In this document: piece by piece, positions 34,346 to 43,260 of the stretch | Position numbering within the stretch: the first letter of the stretch is position 1 | Layout: each line of letters opens with the position of its first letter | DNA from: Sphingosinicella sp041916975 | GTDB taxonomy: Bacteria > Pseudomonadota > Alphaproteobacteria > Sphingomonadales > Sphingomonadaceae | Assembly: GCF_041916975.1 (NCBI RefSeq) | Contig: NZ_JAYRYK010000001.1 | Span: forward strand, 2,046,001 to 2,110,000 | Direction of reading: 5' to 3' | DNA length: 64,000 nucleotides | The notes under the pieces: model-generated | What the model was told of the DNA's origin: nothing | What the model saw: the letters and a program-made list of their open reading frames with translations, nothing else | The model's database searches: none | Program-made: the position numbers and the translations under genes

Positions 34346-35044
34346 GAGTTCGTCGACCCATAGGGGCACGAGTTCACCCGCGCGGCCGTGGCGGGCTTCA
34401 TCGAAGAAATGCGTGCCTTCGGACGGATCGAGATTGATTTCGAGCGTATGCGCGCCGTAGTGCCGCGCGCCCTGCACGAAGCCTGCCGCAGGATACACCG
34501 CGCCCGAGGTGCCGATCGAGACGAAGAGGTCGCAGACGGCGAGCGCGGCCTCGATCCGGTCCATGTGATAGGGCATTTCACCGAACCAGACGATATCGGG
34601 GCGCAGCCGGCCGTGCGCGCCGCAGCGGGCGCAGGCCGGGCCGTCCGACAGGGTTTCGGGCGCGGGCTGACGCTCTCCGCAGGCGAGGCAGAGCGCGCTT
34701 TTGAGCTCGCCGTGCATGTGCACCATGCGCGCGGCGCCGGCGCGCTCGTGCAGGTCGTCGACATTCTGCGTGACGATGAGAAGATCGCCCTGCCACTGCG
34801 CATCGAGCCGGGCCAAGGCAGCGTGCGCGGGATTGGGGGCGACGCGGGCGAGCGCGGCGCGGCGGGCATCGTAGAACGCCTGCACCAGCGCCGGATCGCG
34901 GCGGAACGCCTGCGGCGTCGCCACGTCCTCGACGCGGTGGCCTTCCCAGAGGCCATCCGGCCCGCGGAAGGTCGGCACGCCGCTTTCCGCTGAAATGCCC
35001 GCGCCCGTGAGCACGACGATGCTTTGAAACCCCGCTGCCCGCAT
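34334..35044 (-). CDS. cobB: Sirtuin NAD-dependent protein deacylase (CobB type)
   Basis: 236 residues. NAD-binding GAGISAESGVPTFRG, TQNVDDLHERAG with the catalytic His in MVHMHGELKS, a zinc-binding four-Cys cluster (CLAC ... CARCG) and GTSGAVYPAAGF. The helix FYDARRAAL matches the Y-x-x-R pocket of class III enzymes that remove succinyl and other acidic acyl groups. Start is either ATG 35044 or GTG 35056; the former is used here. Confidence 0.92.
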   Translation of the reverse strand: MRAAGFQSIVVLTGAGISAESGVPTFRGPDGLWEGHRVEDVATPQAFRRDPALVQAFYDARRAALARVAPNPAHAALARLDAQWQGDLLIVTQNVDDLHERAGAARMVHMHGELKSALCLACGERQPAPETLSDGPACARCGAHGRLRPDIVWFGEMPYHMDRIEAALAVCDLFVSIGTSGAVYPAAGFVQGARHYGAHTLEINLDPSEGTHFFDEARHGRAGELVPLWVDELLQG

Positions 35045-35114
35045 GATCTTGCGCACCGCTCCCCGATTGGCCAGAGATACGCCTTCGCATCAGCGTTCAA
35101 GGGGTTCAAGGTTT

Positions 35115-35918
35115 ATGGCGAAGCGCGGCGGCACGGCACGGATCGGCGTCCTCGGTGCGGGCGGACGCATGGGGCAGAGCATCATCGAACGCGTGCTCGC
35201 CACGAAAGACGCCGTGCTGGCGGGCGCCGCCGAGAAGCCGGGACACCCCGCGATGGGTCGCAGCATCGCGCCGAGCCTCGTCATCTGCGCGAACACGCTG
35301 GCGCTCGCGCACAGCGCGGACGTGCTCGTGGATTTCACGATTCCGGACGCGCTCGAGGAAAACCTCACCGCGGCGTGCGACGCATCCTGCGCGATCGTGA
35401 TCGGGACGACGGGTCTGACGCCGAAGCACCACAGACTGATCGACGAAGCGGCGAAGACGATTGCCGTGCTGCAGACGGCGAACACCAGCCTTGGCGTCAC
35501 CATGCTCGCCGCGCTGGTGAAGGAGGCGGCAAGCCGCCTTGGCGACGATTGGGACATCGAGATCGCGGAGATGCACCACCGGCACAAGGTGGATGCGCCG
35601 TCCGGCACAGCGCTGATGCTGGGCGAGGCCGCCGCCGCCGGGCGCGGCGTCAAGCTGGCCAACGTCGCCGCGAAGGGCCGCGCGGGTGCGGATAGCGCTC
35701 GTAAAGTCGGCGAGATCGGCTTCGCGGCGCTGCGCGGCGGATCAGTGGCGGGCGACCACATGGTGATCCTGGCGGCGGACGGCGAGCGCATCGAACTCGG
35801 CCACCGCGCCGAATCGCGCGAAATTTTCGCACGCGGGGCCGTGCGCGCGGCGCTGTGGCTCGCGGGAAAGCCGGCGGGACGCTACACGATGAACGAAGTG
35901 CTTGGGCTCAGCGCCTGA
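35115..35918 (+). CDS. dapB: 4-hydroxy-tetrahydrodipicolinate reductase DapB
   Basis: NAD(P)H-dependent step in lysine and diaminopimelate synthesis. 267 residues. Nucleotide-binding GVLGAGGRMGQSI at the N-terminus and the catalytic segment IAEMHHRHKVDAPSGTAL with its HH and K-x-DAPSGT signature. The ATG at 35115 is chosen because the longer frame is antisense to the sirtuin start. Its promoter must lie in the 70 bases between the divergent genes. Confidence 0.95.
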   Translation: MAKRGGTARIGVLGAGGRMGQSIIERVLATKDAVLAGAAEKPGHPAMGRSIAPSLVICANTLALAHSADVLVDFTIPDALEENLTAACDASCAIVIGTTGLTPKHHRLIDEAAKTIAVLQTANTSLGVTMLAALVKEAASRLGDDWDIEIAEMHHRHKVDAPSGTALMLGEAAAAGRGVKLANVAAKGRAGADSARKVGEIGFAALRGGSVAGDHMVILAADGERIELGHRAESREIFARGAVRAALWLAGKPAGRYTMNEVLGLSA

Positions 35919-35933
35919 CGAGGGAGGATCACG

Positions 35934-36227
35934 ATGACCGTATTACGCCATTATCTGATGCGTGCCGCAGAGGGCCGCGGCGATGCGCTCGGCCGCGCGC
36001 TCGAAACACTTGCGGGCAAGGTGCGGCCGCTCGCGGGCTGCGAGAAAGTGGAAATGTTCGCCGACGCGGGCGATGCCGACGCCTTCATCTTCATCGAATA
36101 CTGGTCGTCGGTCGATGCCCACAAGGCGGCGGGCGCGGCGCTCGGCAAGGAGGCTTTCGCGGGCGTGATGGCGCTGCTGGCGGGGCCGCCGGAGGGGCGC
36201 TACCTCAATCCCGTGGCGCTTGGTTAG
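35934..36227 (+). CDS. ABM-fold (antibiotic biosynthesis monooxygenase) protein
   Basis: 97 residues with a single dimeric alpha/beta barrel ABM domain: RALETLAGKVRPLAGCEKVEM, FIFIEYWSSVDAHKAAGAA, FAGVMALLAGPPEGRYL. Members are small quinol monooxygenases or heme-degrading enzymes; which applies is not known. It lies 15 bases after dapB and converges by 4 bases with the next gene. Confidence 0.8.
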   Translation: MTVLRHYLMRAAEGRGDALGRALETLAGKVRPLAGCEKVEMFADAGDADAFIFIEYWSSVDAHKAAGAALGKEAFAGVMALLAGPPEGRYLNPVALG

Positions 36228-36667
36228 GGAAGCGCGCGTTTCAGAACGCTATAAACCTCCTGCCGCTCGCGCGGGGTGAGGAAGCGGCCGACGAGCAGCC
36301 GCCTGCCGCGCTCGCCTAGCCAGAGGCGATTCTCCGGCGGGCTCAGCGCTTCAAGCTCGACGCGCGTGAACAGCGGTTCCAGCCGAAACTCGCGCGCGCT
36401 GCCGTCCGCTGCGACGCGGCTGTAGAGTAGCCCGGAGGCGTCGAGCCGCACGCGCTCATAGGCGCGGGACGCACGCGCCGCCGCGCGAAACGCCCAGACG
36501 AGGAGCGCGAGATCAACGACCACGAACGGCAGGATCGGCCAGGCACCAAGCGCGATGAACCGCGCCGAGGCAAGCAGCATGACGAGCGCGGTGCCGCCGA
36601 CGATCCACAGCGCCGGGCGCGCGCCGAGCGGGGGCGGGGGCATCAGCTTGAGATCCAGCGTCGTCAT
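36224..36667 (-). CDS. DUF2244 membrane protein
   Basis: 147 residues, two N-terminal membrane helices (about 19-35 and 39-62) followed by a soluble domain with RVRLDASGLLYSRV and RLLVGRFLTPRERQEVYSVLKRAL. This is the DUF2244 pattern, of unknown function. It is divergent from nth. Confidence 0.82.
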   Translation of the reverse strand: MTTLDLKLMPPPPLGARPALWIVGGTALVMLLASARFIALGAWPILPFVVVDLALLVWAFRAAARASRAYERVRLDASGLLYSRVAADGSAREFRLEPLFTRVELEALSPPENRLWLGERGRRLLVGRFLTPRERQEVYSVLKRALP

Positions 36668-36715
36668 GGGCCTCTACGCTACCAATACGGAGGCGGGTGC
36701 GGTAGGCGGGGAGAC

Positions 36716-37351
36716 ATGAAGCCGCAGACGATCACGCGATTTTTCGACCATCTCGCCGAAGCCGATCCCACCCCGGAAACCGAGCTCGATTACGTGAACG
36801 ACTACACGCTGCTCGTCGCCGTCGTGCTTTCCGCGCAGGCGACCGACGCGGGGGTCAACAAGGCGACGAAGGCGCTGTTTCAGACGGTGCAGGACCCGGC
36901 CGCGATGCTGGCGCTCGGCGAGGCGGGACTGAAGCAGCACATCAAGACGATCGGGCTTTACAACGCCAAGGCCGCGAACGTGATCGCGCTTTCGCAGATC
37001 CTGCTCGAAAAACATGGCGGCGAAGTGCCCCGCGACCGCGCGAGCCTGGAAGCGCTCCCCGGCGTCGGCCGGAAGACCGCGAATGTCGTGCTCAACGTGG
37101 CGTTCGGCGAGGAAACCTTCGCGGTCGACACGCATGTGTTCCGCGTTTCCAACCGAACGGGCCTCGCGCCCGGCAAGACGCCGCTCGCGGTCGAACTGAA
37201 GCTGGAGAAGGCGATTCCGAAGCCCTATCGCCGCCACGCGCACCACTGGCTGATCCTGCTCGGCCGCCACACGTGCAAGGCGCGGAAGCCCGAATGCTGG
37301 CATTGCGTCGTGGTCGGCGAATGCGAATATGACGCCAAGACGATAGCATGA
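36716..37351 (+). CDS. nth: Endonuclease III
   Basis: Base-excision DNA glycosylase/AP lyase for oxidised pyrimidines. 211 residues. Helix-hairpin-helix LPGVGRKTANVVLNVAFG with the catalytic Lys, the catalytic Asp in FAVDTHVFRVSNR, and the 4Fe-4S cluster with C-x6-C-x2-C-x5-C spacing at the C-terminus (CKARKPECWHCVVVGEC). Confidence 0.97.
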   Translation: MKPQTITRFFDHLAEADPTPETELDYVNDYTLLVAVVLSAQATDAGVNKATKALFQTVQDPAAMLALGEAGLKQHIKTIGLYNAKAANVIALSQILLEKHGGEVPRDRASLEALPGVGRKTANVVLNVAFGEETFAVDTHVFRVSNRTGLAPGKTPLAVELKLEKAIPKPYRRHAHHWLILLGRHTCKARKPECWHCVVVGECEYDAKTIA

Positions 37352-37403
37352 GCATGATAGGGCATGAGCGATTCACTTCGCGTTCAGATGGAGACGTTAT
37401 GAA

Positions 37404-37476
37404 CGGTACGCATAGTGACATTGTAGCGTTTGCGTACCGCCGGACCGCGAACCCGCCTGATGGGGGGCGGTCCGGC
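37404..37476 (+). promoter_or_regulatory. Two abutting stem-loops before a small lipoprotein gene
   Basis: CGGTACGCA (37404-37412) / TGCGTACCG (37431-37439) and GCCGGACCGC (37439-37448) / GCGGTCCGGC (37467-37476) are perfect inverted repeats, each with an 18-base loop and touching each other. They sit 28-100 bases before the lipoprotein ATG, after nth. They may be a transcript leader structure, operators or an nth terminator. Confidence 0.5.
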
Positions 37477-37503
37477 AAGTCGCCCTGCGCGGAGAAGCTC
37501 CCG

Positions 37504-37893
37504 ATGGCACGGCACATCCCCTTCCTCACGGCTGGATTCGTAGCGCTGGCGCTGGCCGCCTGTTCCACGCCCGAAGCGCCAGTGGAACCCGCGCCCGCAC
37601 CGCAGGCGGAAAGCGGCGAACGCTGCGTCGGCCTTGCCGCGATCCGGAGCACCAAGGTCGTCGACGATTCGACGATCGACTTCACCATGCGCGACGGCCG
37701 CATCCTCAGAAACACGCTGCCGCACGCCTGCCCCTCGCTCGGCTTCGAGGAGGCGTTCACCTATTCGACCTCGCTGTCGCAGCTCTGCTCCACCGATATC
37801 ATCACCGTGGTGCTGCAGGGCGGCGGGCCCCGGCTGGGCGCGAGCTGCGGGCTCGGCCCCTTCGTGCCCCACACGCCGATCAAGAGCGAATAG
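37504..37893 (+). CDS. Small exported lipoprotein-like protein (DUF6491-like)
   Basis: 129 residues from the ATG at 37504. Lipoprotein signal ending LALAACSTPEAP, a proline/alanine linker, then a small domain with CVGLAAIRSTKVVDDSTIDF, LPHACPSLGFEEAFTYSTS and SCGLGPFVPHTP. It resembles an uncharacterised family common in Sphingomonadales (DUF6491, from memory). Function unknown. The in-frame ATG at 37381-37401 upstream would run through the stem-loops and is not favoured. Confidence 0.7.
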   Translation: MARHIPFLTAGFVALALAACSTPEAPVEPAPAPQAESGERCVGLAAIRSTKVVDDSTIDFTMRDGRILRNTLPHACPSLGFEEAFTYSTSLSQLCSTDIITVVLQGGGPRLGASCGLGPFVPHTPIKSE

Positions 37894-37963
37894 CGCCCAA
37901 GCGCTTTTCCCGCTGGCCTGCACGCGCGCGCTTTGTTAAGCGTGCCCGCCGAAACGGCGACCG

Positions 37964-38040
<77 letters not shown>

Positions 38041-38047
38041 GTTTTTT

Positions 38048-38244
38048 GTTGTCCCTCAAACGCCGGGCGGCCGCATCCGCGGCCTTGGCTTCCTCGCATA
38101 AGCTCGGGCGGCCGGTCGGCCTTGCGAACCTTGGCAGGTTCGGGGTGTTGTCCCCTCAAACGCCGGGCGGCCGCATCCGTGGCTTTGGCTTTCCTCGCAT
38201 AGGCTCAGGCGGCCGGTCGACCTTGTGAGCCCTTGCGGGTTCGG
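38048..38244. repeat. Imperfect tandem repeat after tRNA-Arg, two ~99-base units
   Basis: Unit 1 is 38048-38146 and unit 2 is 38147-38244. They share long identical blocks (CCTCAAACGCCGGGCGGCCG, then GGCGGCCGGTCG) with scattered substitutions. Each ends in a small hairpin: GAACC/GGTTC in unit 1 and GAGCC/GGTTC in unit 2, so pairing survives as a G-U. No convincing gene lies in the 366 bases between the lipoprotein stop and the GNAT gene apart from the tRNA. Confidence 0.85.
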
Positions 38245-38260
38245 AATTGCGCTGGGTCTT

Positions 38261-38941
38261 TCAGTCCGGGCGGCGGAGGAAGGCGACGTTCATGGGGCGG
38301 CGCAGGGTGAAGCCGATCGATGCGTAGAGCGTGATTGCGGGTGTGTTCGATGCGAACGCGTGGAGGAAGGGCTGCGCGCCGCTTTCGAAGATCGCCTGCA
38401 TGGCATGGAGCGAGAGCCGCTTGCCGAGGCCCTTGCCGCGATGATCGGGGTGCGTGCAGACGCCGCTGAGCTCCGTATAGCCGGGCTGGCGCATTCGCTC
38501 ACCCGCCATGGCGATGAGCGCGCCTTTGTCGCGCACGCCCCAGAACCGGCCGAGCGCCAGGGCTTCGAGCGAGAAGGGGCCGGGTTTCGTTAGTTCCGCG
38601 AGGACAAGCATCGCTTCCGCATCGGCCCGGCCGAGCGGTACGATCTCCGCATCGGGGGACGGACGCGGGGGCTGCGCTGCAAGCATCTGCACGGCATCTG
38701 CGGCTGATACGATTTCGAAGTCCTGCGGCGGCACGATCGGGTCGGCCATCAGGAGGACCAGGCTTTCCCCCGGCGCGGCAAGCGCTCCAAGCGCGGCGAG
38801 CGCGGCCGGACTGTTGTCGATGGTTGCAGCCATCGGGCCGATCGACGTGCGGTAGCGGCGCGCGAGGGCGCCACCCTCCGCAACATCGGCGTGCAGCGTA
38901 TCGAGCGCCTGCCAGATCGGCCGGTCGAGAACGTGCATCAT
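38261..38941 (-). CDS. GNAT-family N-acetyltransferase
   Basis: 226 residues. The C-terminal half has the acetyl-CoA motif YTELSGVCTHPDHRGKGLGKRL and FLHAFASNTPAITLYASIGF, an FR47/GNAT pattern. The N-terminal half is probably a degenerate GNAT-like domain. The ATG overlaps the MarR stop by one base, so the two genes are co-expressed. Substrate unknown. Confidence 0.85.
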   Translation of the reverse strand: MMHVLDRPIWQALDTLHADVAEGGALARRYRTSIGPMAATIDNSPAALAALGALAAPGESLVLLMADPIVPPQDFEIVSAADAVQMLAAQPPRPSPDAEIVPLGRADAEAMLVLAELTKPGPFSLEALALGRFWGVRDKGALIAMAGERMRQPGYTELSGVCTHPDHRGKGLGKRLSLHAMQAIFESGAQPFLHAFASNTPAITLYASIGFTLRRPMNVAFLRRPD

Positions 38942-39438
38942 CACAGCGGCGCTTCCTCCCGCAGCGCGGCGACGCGTTCGGGCAGGGGCATGTCGCGAAG
39001 TGCCCCCTCCAGCGCATCGAGTTGATCGAGCAGCGGCCCTGCGAGGGGCCTGCACAGTTCGGCGACCGCGCGATCGATCCGTGGCCAGAGTTCGGCCCGC
39101 AGACGCGCCACGAGTGCCTTTCCGGCCGGGGTGAGCGCGACAAGGCGGACGCGTGCGTCACCTTCGGATTTCAGGACTTCGAGAGAGCCCGCCTCCACAA
39201 GAAGGCCCACCGCGCGCGTGGCCCCGGGCTGTGTAATGCCGAGCGCAAGCGCGAGATCGCCGATGGTCACCGGGCCGAGCCGCTCGACGGCCACAAGCAC
39301 GGGGCACTGGCTCGCCTGAACCGAAAGGCCGCCATCATCGAGGATGCGCTGTGTTTCCGATTGCAGCTGTTCCCCGATCCGCCGCAGCCTGGTGCCGAGG
39401 GACAGGTGACCGAGCGCGCGCACAACATCATCGACCAT
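38941..39438 (-). CDS. MarR-family transcriptional regulator
   Basis: 165 residues with a winged helix (VTIGDLALALGITQPGATRAV, then LVEAGSLEVLKSEGDARVRLVALT) and flanking dimerisation helices. Divergent from an EamA exporter and in front of a GNAT gene, with a strong palindrome between; a local repressor role for both sides is likely. Ligand unknown. Confidence 0.9.
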   Translation of the reverse strand: MVDDVVRALGHLSLGTRLRRIGEQLQSETQRILDDGGLSVQASQCPVLVAVERLGPVTIGDLALALGITQPGATRAVGLLVEAGSLEVLKSEGDARVRLVALTPAGKALVARLRAELWPRIDRAVAELCRPLAGPLLDQLDALEGALRDMPLPERVAALREEAPL

Positions 39439-39452
39439 GATTCATTCAATCC

Positions 39453-39476
39453 ATAAGCAGATATATAACTGCTTAT
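39453..39476. promoter_or_regulatory. Candidate MarR operator
   Basis: Perfect inverted repeat ATAAGCAG / CTGCTTAT with an AT-only 8-base centre (ATATATAA), 15 bases upstream of the MarR start and in the gap divergent to the exporter. Size and position fit a MarR dimer site. Confidence 0.65.
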
Positions 39477-39598
39477 ACAAATACCGACAGCACCATGCAA
39501 GGAAGGAAGTGCAAAGGCGCAGCCATGCCGTGCGGGCAGGTCTGGTCTGCAATTGCAAAGACCTGTCGCGCGCAGACGATAACCGTATAGAGACGCGA

Positions 39599-40516
39599 AT
39601 GGCCGAATCGTCCTCTCCCCCGGCGCAGGCCGGCCTGCCGCCGCTGCACCTGCTGCTGGCGCTGGCGGTCGTTGCCGTTTGGGGCACCAACTTCGTGGTC
39701 ATCCGCGTTGCGCTCGACGATCTGCCGCCGCTGCTGTTCGCGGCACTGCGCTTTACCTTCGCCTTTCTGCCGGCTGCGTTCTTCATCCGTCGGCCCGCGG
39801 TGCGCTGGCAGGCGCTCGCGGCCTATGGCGTACTGATCGGGTTCGGGCAGTTCGGGCTGCTTTACATCGCGATGCGGAGCGACATTTCGCCGGGGCTCGC
39901 CTCGCTCGTCGTGCAGTCGCAGGTGTTCTTCACGATCGGGCTTGCCATGTATTTCGGGCGAGAACGGCTGCAATCATTCCAGATCGCGGCGTTGCTGCTC
40001 GCGACCGCCGGGATCGTCGTGATCCTTGCGCATACGGACGGCAGCACGACGCCGCTCGGCCTCGGCCTCGTGCTGATTGCCGCGATGAGCTGGGGGATCG
40101 GCAACCACGTCGCGCGGACGAGCGGGACGAGCGACATGCTGAGCTTCGTCGTCTGGTCGAGCCTGTTTTCGGTGCCGCCGCTCATCATCGGCTCGCTGCT
40201 GTTCGAAGGCCCGGCATCGATCGGCGCGGCGCTGGCGCGGGCAGACACCGCCACGTGGGCGGCGGTGCTGTGGCAATCGGTGGGCAACACGCTGTTCGGA
40301 TATGCCGCGTGGGGCTGGCTGCTGGCGCGGCACCCGGCGGCGACGATCACGCCGAGCGCGCTGCTCGTGCCCGTTTTCGGCATGGCGTCGTCCGCGATCC
40401 TGCTGGGCGAAGGCCTGCCGGACTGGAAACTGCTGGCCGCGGCGCTGGTGATGGGGGGCCTCGCGATCAACGTGCTGTGGCCGCTGGCGGCGTCGCACAT
40501 CCTGCGCCGACGCTAG
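39599..40516 (+). CDS. EamA-family (DMT) transporter
   Basis: 305 residues with ten membrane helices in two EamA repeats. First repeat: LLLALAVVAVWGTNFVVIRVAL and LRFTFAFLPAAFF. Second repeat from about residue 155: GLVLIAAMSWGIGNHVAR. Such proteins export metabolites or amino acids. The ATG at 39599 is used; the open frame upstream would cross the operator region. Probably controlled by the divergent MarR protein. Confidence 0.88.
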   Translation: MAESSSPPAQAGLPPLHLLLALAVVAVWGTNFVVIRVALDDLPPLLFAALRFTFAFLPAAFFIRRPAVRWQALAAYGVLIGFGQFGLLYIAMRSDISPGLASLVVQSQVFFTIGLAMYFGRERLQSFQIAALLLATAGIVVILAHTDGSTTPLGLGLVLIAAMSWGIGNHVARTSGTSDMLSFVVWSSLFSVPPLIIGSLLFEGPASIGAALARADTATWAAVLWQSVGNTLFGYAAWGWLLARHPAATITPSALLVPVFGMASSAILLGEGLPDWKLLAAALVMGGLAINVLWPLAASHILRRR

Positions 40517-40597
40517 CCGACACGATCAGGCATTTCATCGCGCGCCGCATTCGCTTAGCAGGCTAACCAGCCAAGCAACGAGAATGGGGATTTGCCG

Positions 40598-41755
40598 ATG
40601 TCCGAAACCGCCGCCGCCATTGCCGCACGGGTCGAAGCGTTCGTTCGCGAGGTGATCGTGCCGTATGAGCATGACCCACGCCTCGGCGCGCACGGCCCTT
40701 CGGAGGATCTGGTGCGCGAGCTTCGGGAGAAGGCGCGCGCGGCGGGCGTGATGACGCCGCACATCTTCGCGGACGGATCGCATCTCAATCAGCGCGATAC
40801 GGCGACGGTTCTGAAAAAATCCGGCCTGTCGCCGCTGGGGCCGGTCGCCGTGAACACGATGGCGCCCGACGAGGGCAATATGTACCTGCTCGGCAAGGTC
40901 GGCAGCCCCGAGCAGAAGGCGTGCTTCCTCAGCCCACTCGTTTCGGGCGAGGCGCGCTCGGCGTTCTTCATGACCGAACCCGCGGACGAGGGCGGCGCGG
41001 GCTCCGACCCTTCGATGATGCAGACGACGTGCCGGCAGGACGGCAACCACTGGGTGATAAACGGCCGCAAGGCGTTCATCACCGGCGCGGACGGCGCGAA
41101 AGTCGGCATCGTGATGGCGAAATCGGAAGATGGCGCGTGCATGTTCCTCGTCGACCTGCCCGACCCAGCGATCCGCATCGAGCGCGTGCTCGACACGATC
41201 GATTCCTCGATGCCCGGCGGCCATGCGATCATCACCATCGATAATCTGCGCGTGCCCGCCGACCAGATGCTCGGCGCGAGCGGCGAGGGCTTCAAATATG
41301 CGCAGGTGCGCCTTTCCCCCGCGCGGCTTTCGCACTGCATGCGCTGGTGGGGCGCGGCGGCGCGCGCGCACGAGATCGCGAGCGCCTATGCCTGCAAGCG
41401 GCAGGCGTTCGGCAAGCTGCTCGTCGACCACGAGGGCGTCGGCTTCATGCTCGCCGAGAACCTCATCGACCTGAAACAGGCCGAGCTGATGATCGACTGG
41501 TGCGCGGACGTGCTCGACACGGGCGCACTCGGCACGGTGGAAAGCTCGATGGCGAAGGTCGCCGTTTCCGAGGCGCTGATGCGCGTCGCCGACCGCTGCG
41601 TGCAGGTGATGGGCGGCAAGGGCGTTTCGGGGGACACGATCGTGGAGCAGGTGTTCCGTGAAATCCGCGCCTTCCGTATCTACGACGGACCCACTGAAGT
41701 CCACAAATGGTCGCTCGCCAAGAAGATCAAACGCGACACGCTTGCCGCAGGATGA
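40598..41755 (+). CDS. Acyl-CoA dehydrogenase family protein
   Basis: 385 residues with N-terminal helical, middle beta and C-terminal FAD/CoA domains. FAD-binding AFFMTEPADEGGAGSDPSMM, HWVINGRKAFITGADGA, and C-terminal CVQVMGGKGVSGDTIVEQVFREIRAFRIYDGPTEVHK (positions 41600-41703). The closest pattern is the ACAD10/11-like or ABM-type single-gene family; acyl substrate unknown. The ATG at 40598 follows GGGGA; a TTG six bases earlier is not needed. Confidence 0.9.
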   Translation: MSETAAAIAARVEAFVREVIVPYEHDPRLGAHGPSEDLVRELREKARAAGVMTPHIFADGSHLNQRDTATVLKKSGLSPLGPVAVNTMAPDEGNMYLLGKVGSPEQKACFLSPLVSGEARSAFFMTEPADEGGAGSDPSMMQTTCRQDGNHWVINGRKAFITGADGAKVGIVMAKSEDGACMFLVDLPDPAIRIERVLDTIDSSMPGGHAIITIDNLRVPADQMLGASGEGFKYAQVRLSPARLSHCMRWWGAAARAHEIASAYACKRQAFGKLLVDHEGVGFMLAENLIDLKQAELMIDWCADVLDTGALGTVESSMAKVAVSEALMRVADRCVQVMGGKGVSGDTIVEQVFREIRAFRIYDGPTEVHKWSLAKKIKRDTLAAG

Positions 41756-41837
41756 AAGTGCGGTCCTTGCCGCCGGTGGCGGACGGGCATGTTTGCGCCT
41801 AAAAGAGCCCGAAGTTGAACAAGGGACCGGGACGCGC

Positions 41838-43253
41838 ATGACACTGGAACAGGCGGTGGCGAGCACGGCGACGATGAGCGCCGCGCGCAAGGCGATGGCC
41901 GAGCGGCCGATCAGCGTGACCGAGGTGTTCACGATCGGCATCGGGCCTTCGAGCTCGCACACCGTGGGGCCGATGCGCGCCGCGCTCGCCTTCGCCGAGG
42001 CCGCGGTGAAGCGGGGCAAGGTGCGTGCGGTCGCCTGCGACGTCTACGGTTCGCTCGCGCTTACCGGGCGCGGGCACGCTACCGACACGGCGATCATCCT
42101 TGGGCTGGCCGGGAACACGCCGGAGAGCCTCGACCCCGATGCGGCCCCGGCGATGCTCGCGCAGATCCGCGGCGAGGACAAATTGCCGCTCGCGGGTGGG
42201 CGCAAGGTGAAATTCCGCGAGGCCGAGCACCTGCGCTTCCGCATGGGCGAGTTCCTGCCCGGCCACCCGAATGCCGCGCGCTTCGAAGCGCATTACGAGG
42301 GCGGCGAGGTCTGGATGGCGATCTATTTCTCGATCGGCGGCGGCGCGATCCTGCGCGAGGGCGAGAGTGCGCCGCGCGTCAACATCCGCCTGCCACACCC
42401 GTTTGAATCCGCCGCCGACCTGCTGCGGCTCGGCGAAGCGACGGGGCTTTCGATCGGCGACATGCTGCTGGAAAACGAACTCGCGTGGCGCAGCCGCGAA
42501 GAGACGGAAAGCTTCCTCGACAGCGTGCGCGCGGCGATGCTCGGCTGCATCGAGCGGGGCTGCCAGTCCGTGGGTGAGCTTCCCGGCGGGCTCAAGGTGA
42601 AGCGGCGTGCGAACGACATCCAGCGCGCGCTGACAGCACGGGGGCCGCGCATCGACCCCTCGGCCGTGTTCGAATGGGTGAGCCTGTGGGCGCTTGCGGT
42701 GAACGAGGAGAATGCCGCCGGAAGCCGTGTCGTCACTGCGCCGACGAACGGCGCCGCGGGCGTGCTTCCCGCCGTGCTCAAATACTACGAGGTGTTCACG
42801 AGCGCGCCGACGCCCGCCGGGAGCCGGCTGCTGCTCGCCACCGCGTCGGCGATCGGCATTCTCTACAAGAAGCGCGCCTCGATCTCCGCGGCCGAGATGG
42901 GCTGCCAGGGCGAGGTGGGCGTTGCCTGCTCGATGGCGGCGGGCGGCCTCGTCGCGGCGCTCGGCGGCAGCAACCGCCAGATTGAGAACGCCGCCGAGAT
43001 CGGCATGGAGCACAACCTCGGTCTCACCTGCGACCCCATCGGCGGACTGGTGCAGATCCCCTGTATCGAGCGCAACACGATGGGTGCGATCAAGGCGATC
43101 AACGCCGCGTATCTCGCGCTGCACGGCGACGGGCAGCATGTGGTGAGCCTCGACGCCGTCATTGAGACGATGCGGCAGACGGGCGAGGACATGCGCTCGC
43201 AATACAAGGAAACCAGTCTTGGCGGGCTCGCCGTCAACGTCGTCGAGTGTTGA
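41838..43253 (+). CDS. sdaA: L-serine ammonia-lyase, iron-sulfur type
   Basis: Deaminates L-serine to pyruvate. 471 residues in one chain. N-terminal beta domain with TIGIGPSSSHTVGPMRAALAFA; C-terminal catalytic domain with the Fe-S cysteines in GVACSMAAGG, LTCDPIGGLVQIPCIERNTMG. The C-terminal Cys tail, NVVEC, is the usual one that enters the active site. The N-terminus is about 25 residues longer than usual, so ATGs at 41874 or 41895 are alternative starts. Confidence 0.93.
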   Translation: MTLEQAVASTATMSAARKAMAERPISVTEVFTIGIGPSSSHTVGPMRAALAFAEAAVKRGKVRAVACDVYGSLALTGRGHATDTAIILGLAGNTPESLDPDAAPAMLAQIRGEDKLPLAGGRKVKFREAEHLRFRMGEFLPGHPNAARFEAHYEGGEVWMAIYFSIGGGAILREGESAPRVNIRLPHPFESAADLLRLGEATGLSIGDMLLENELAWRSREETESFLDSVRAAMLGCIERGCQSVGELPGGLKVKRRANDIQRALTARGPRIDPSAVFEWVSLWALAVNEENAAGSRVVTAPTNGAAGVLPAVLKYYEVFTSAPTPAGSRLLLATASAIGILYKKRASISAAEMGCQGEVGVACSMAAGGLVAALGGSNRQIENAAEIGMEHNLGLTCDPIGGLVQIPCIERNTMGAIKAINAAYLALHGDGQHVVSLDAVIETMRQTGEDMRSQYKETSLGGLAVNVVEC

Positions 43254-43260
43254 GGCGCGC

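Noticed and set aside
38046..38228. A 60-codon open frame in the repeat after tRNA-Arg
   Set aside because: It crosses both repeat units with no start signal and the repeat structure explains the sequence better.
38048..38244. CRISPR array
   Set aside because: Just two adjacent ~99-base units, with no spacers between short repeats and no cas genes.
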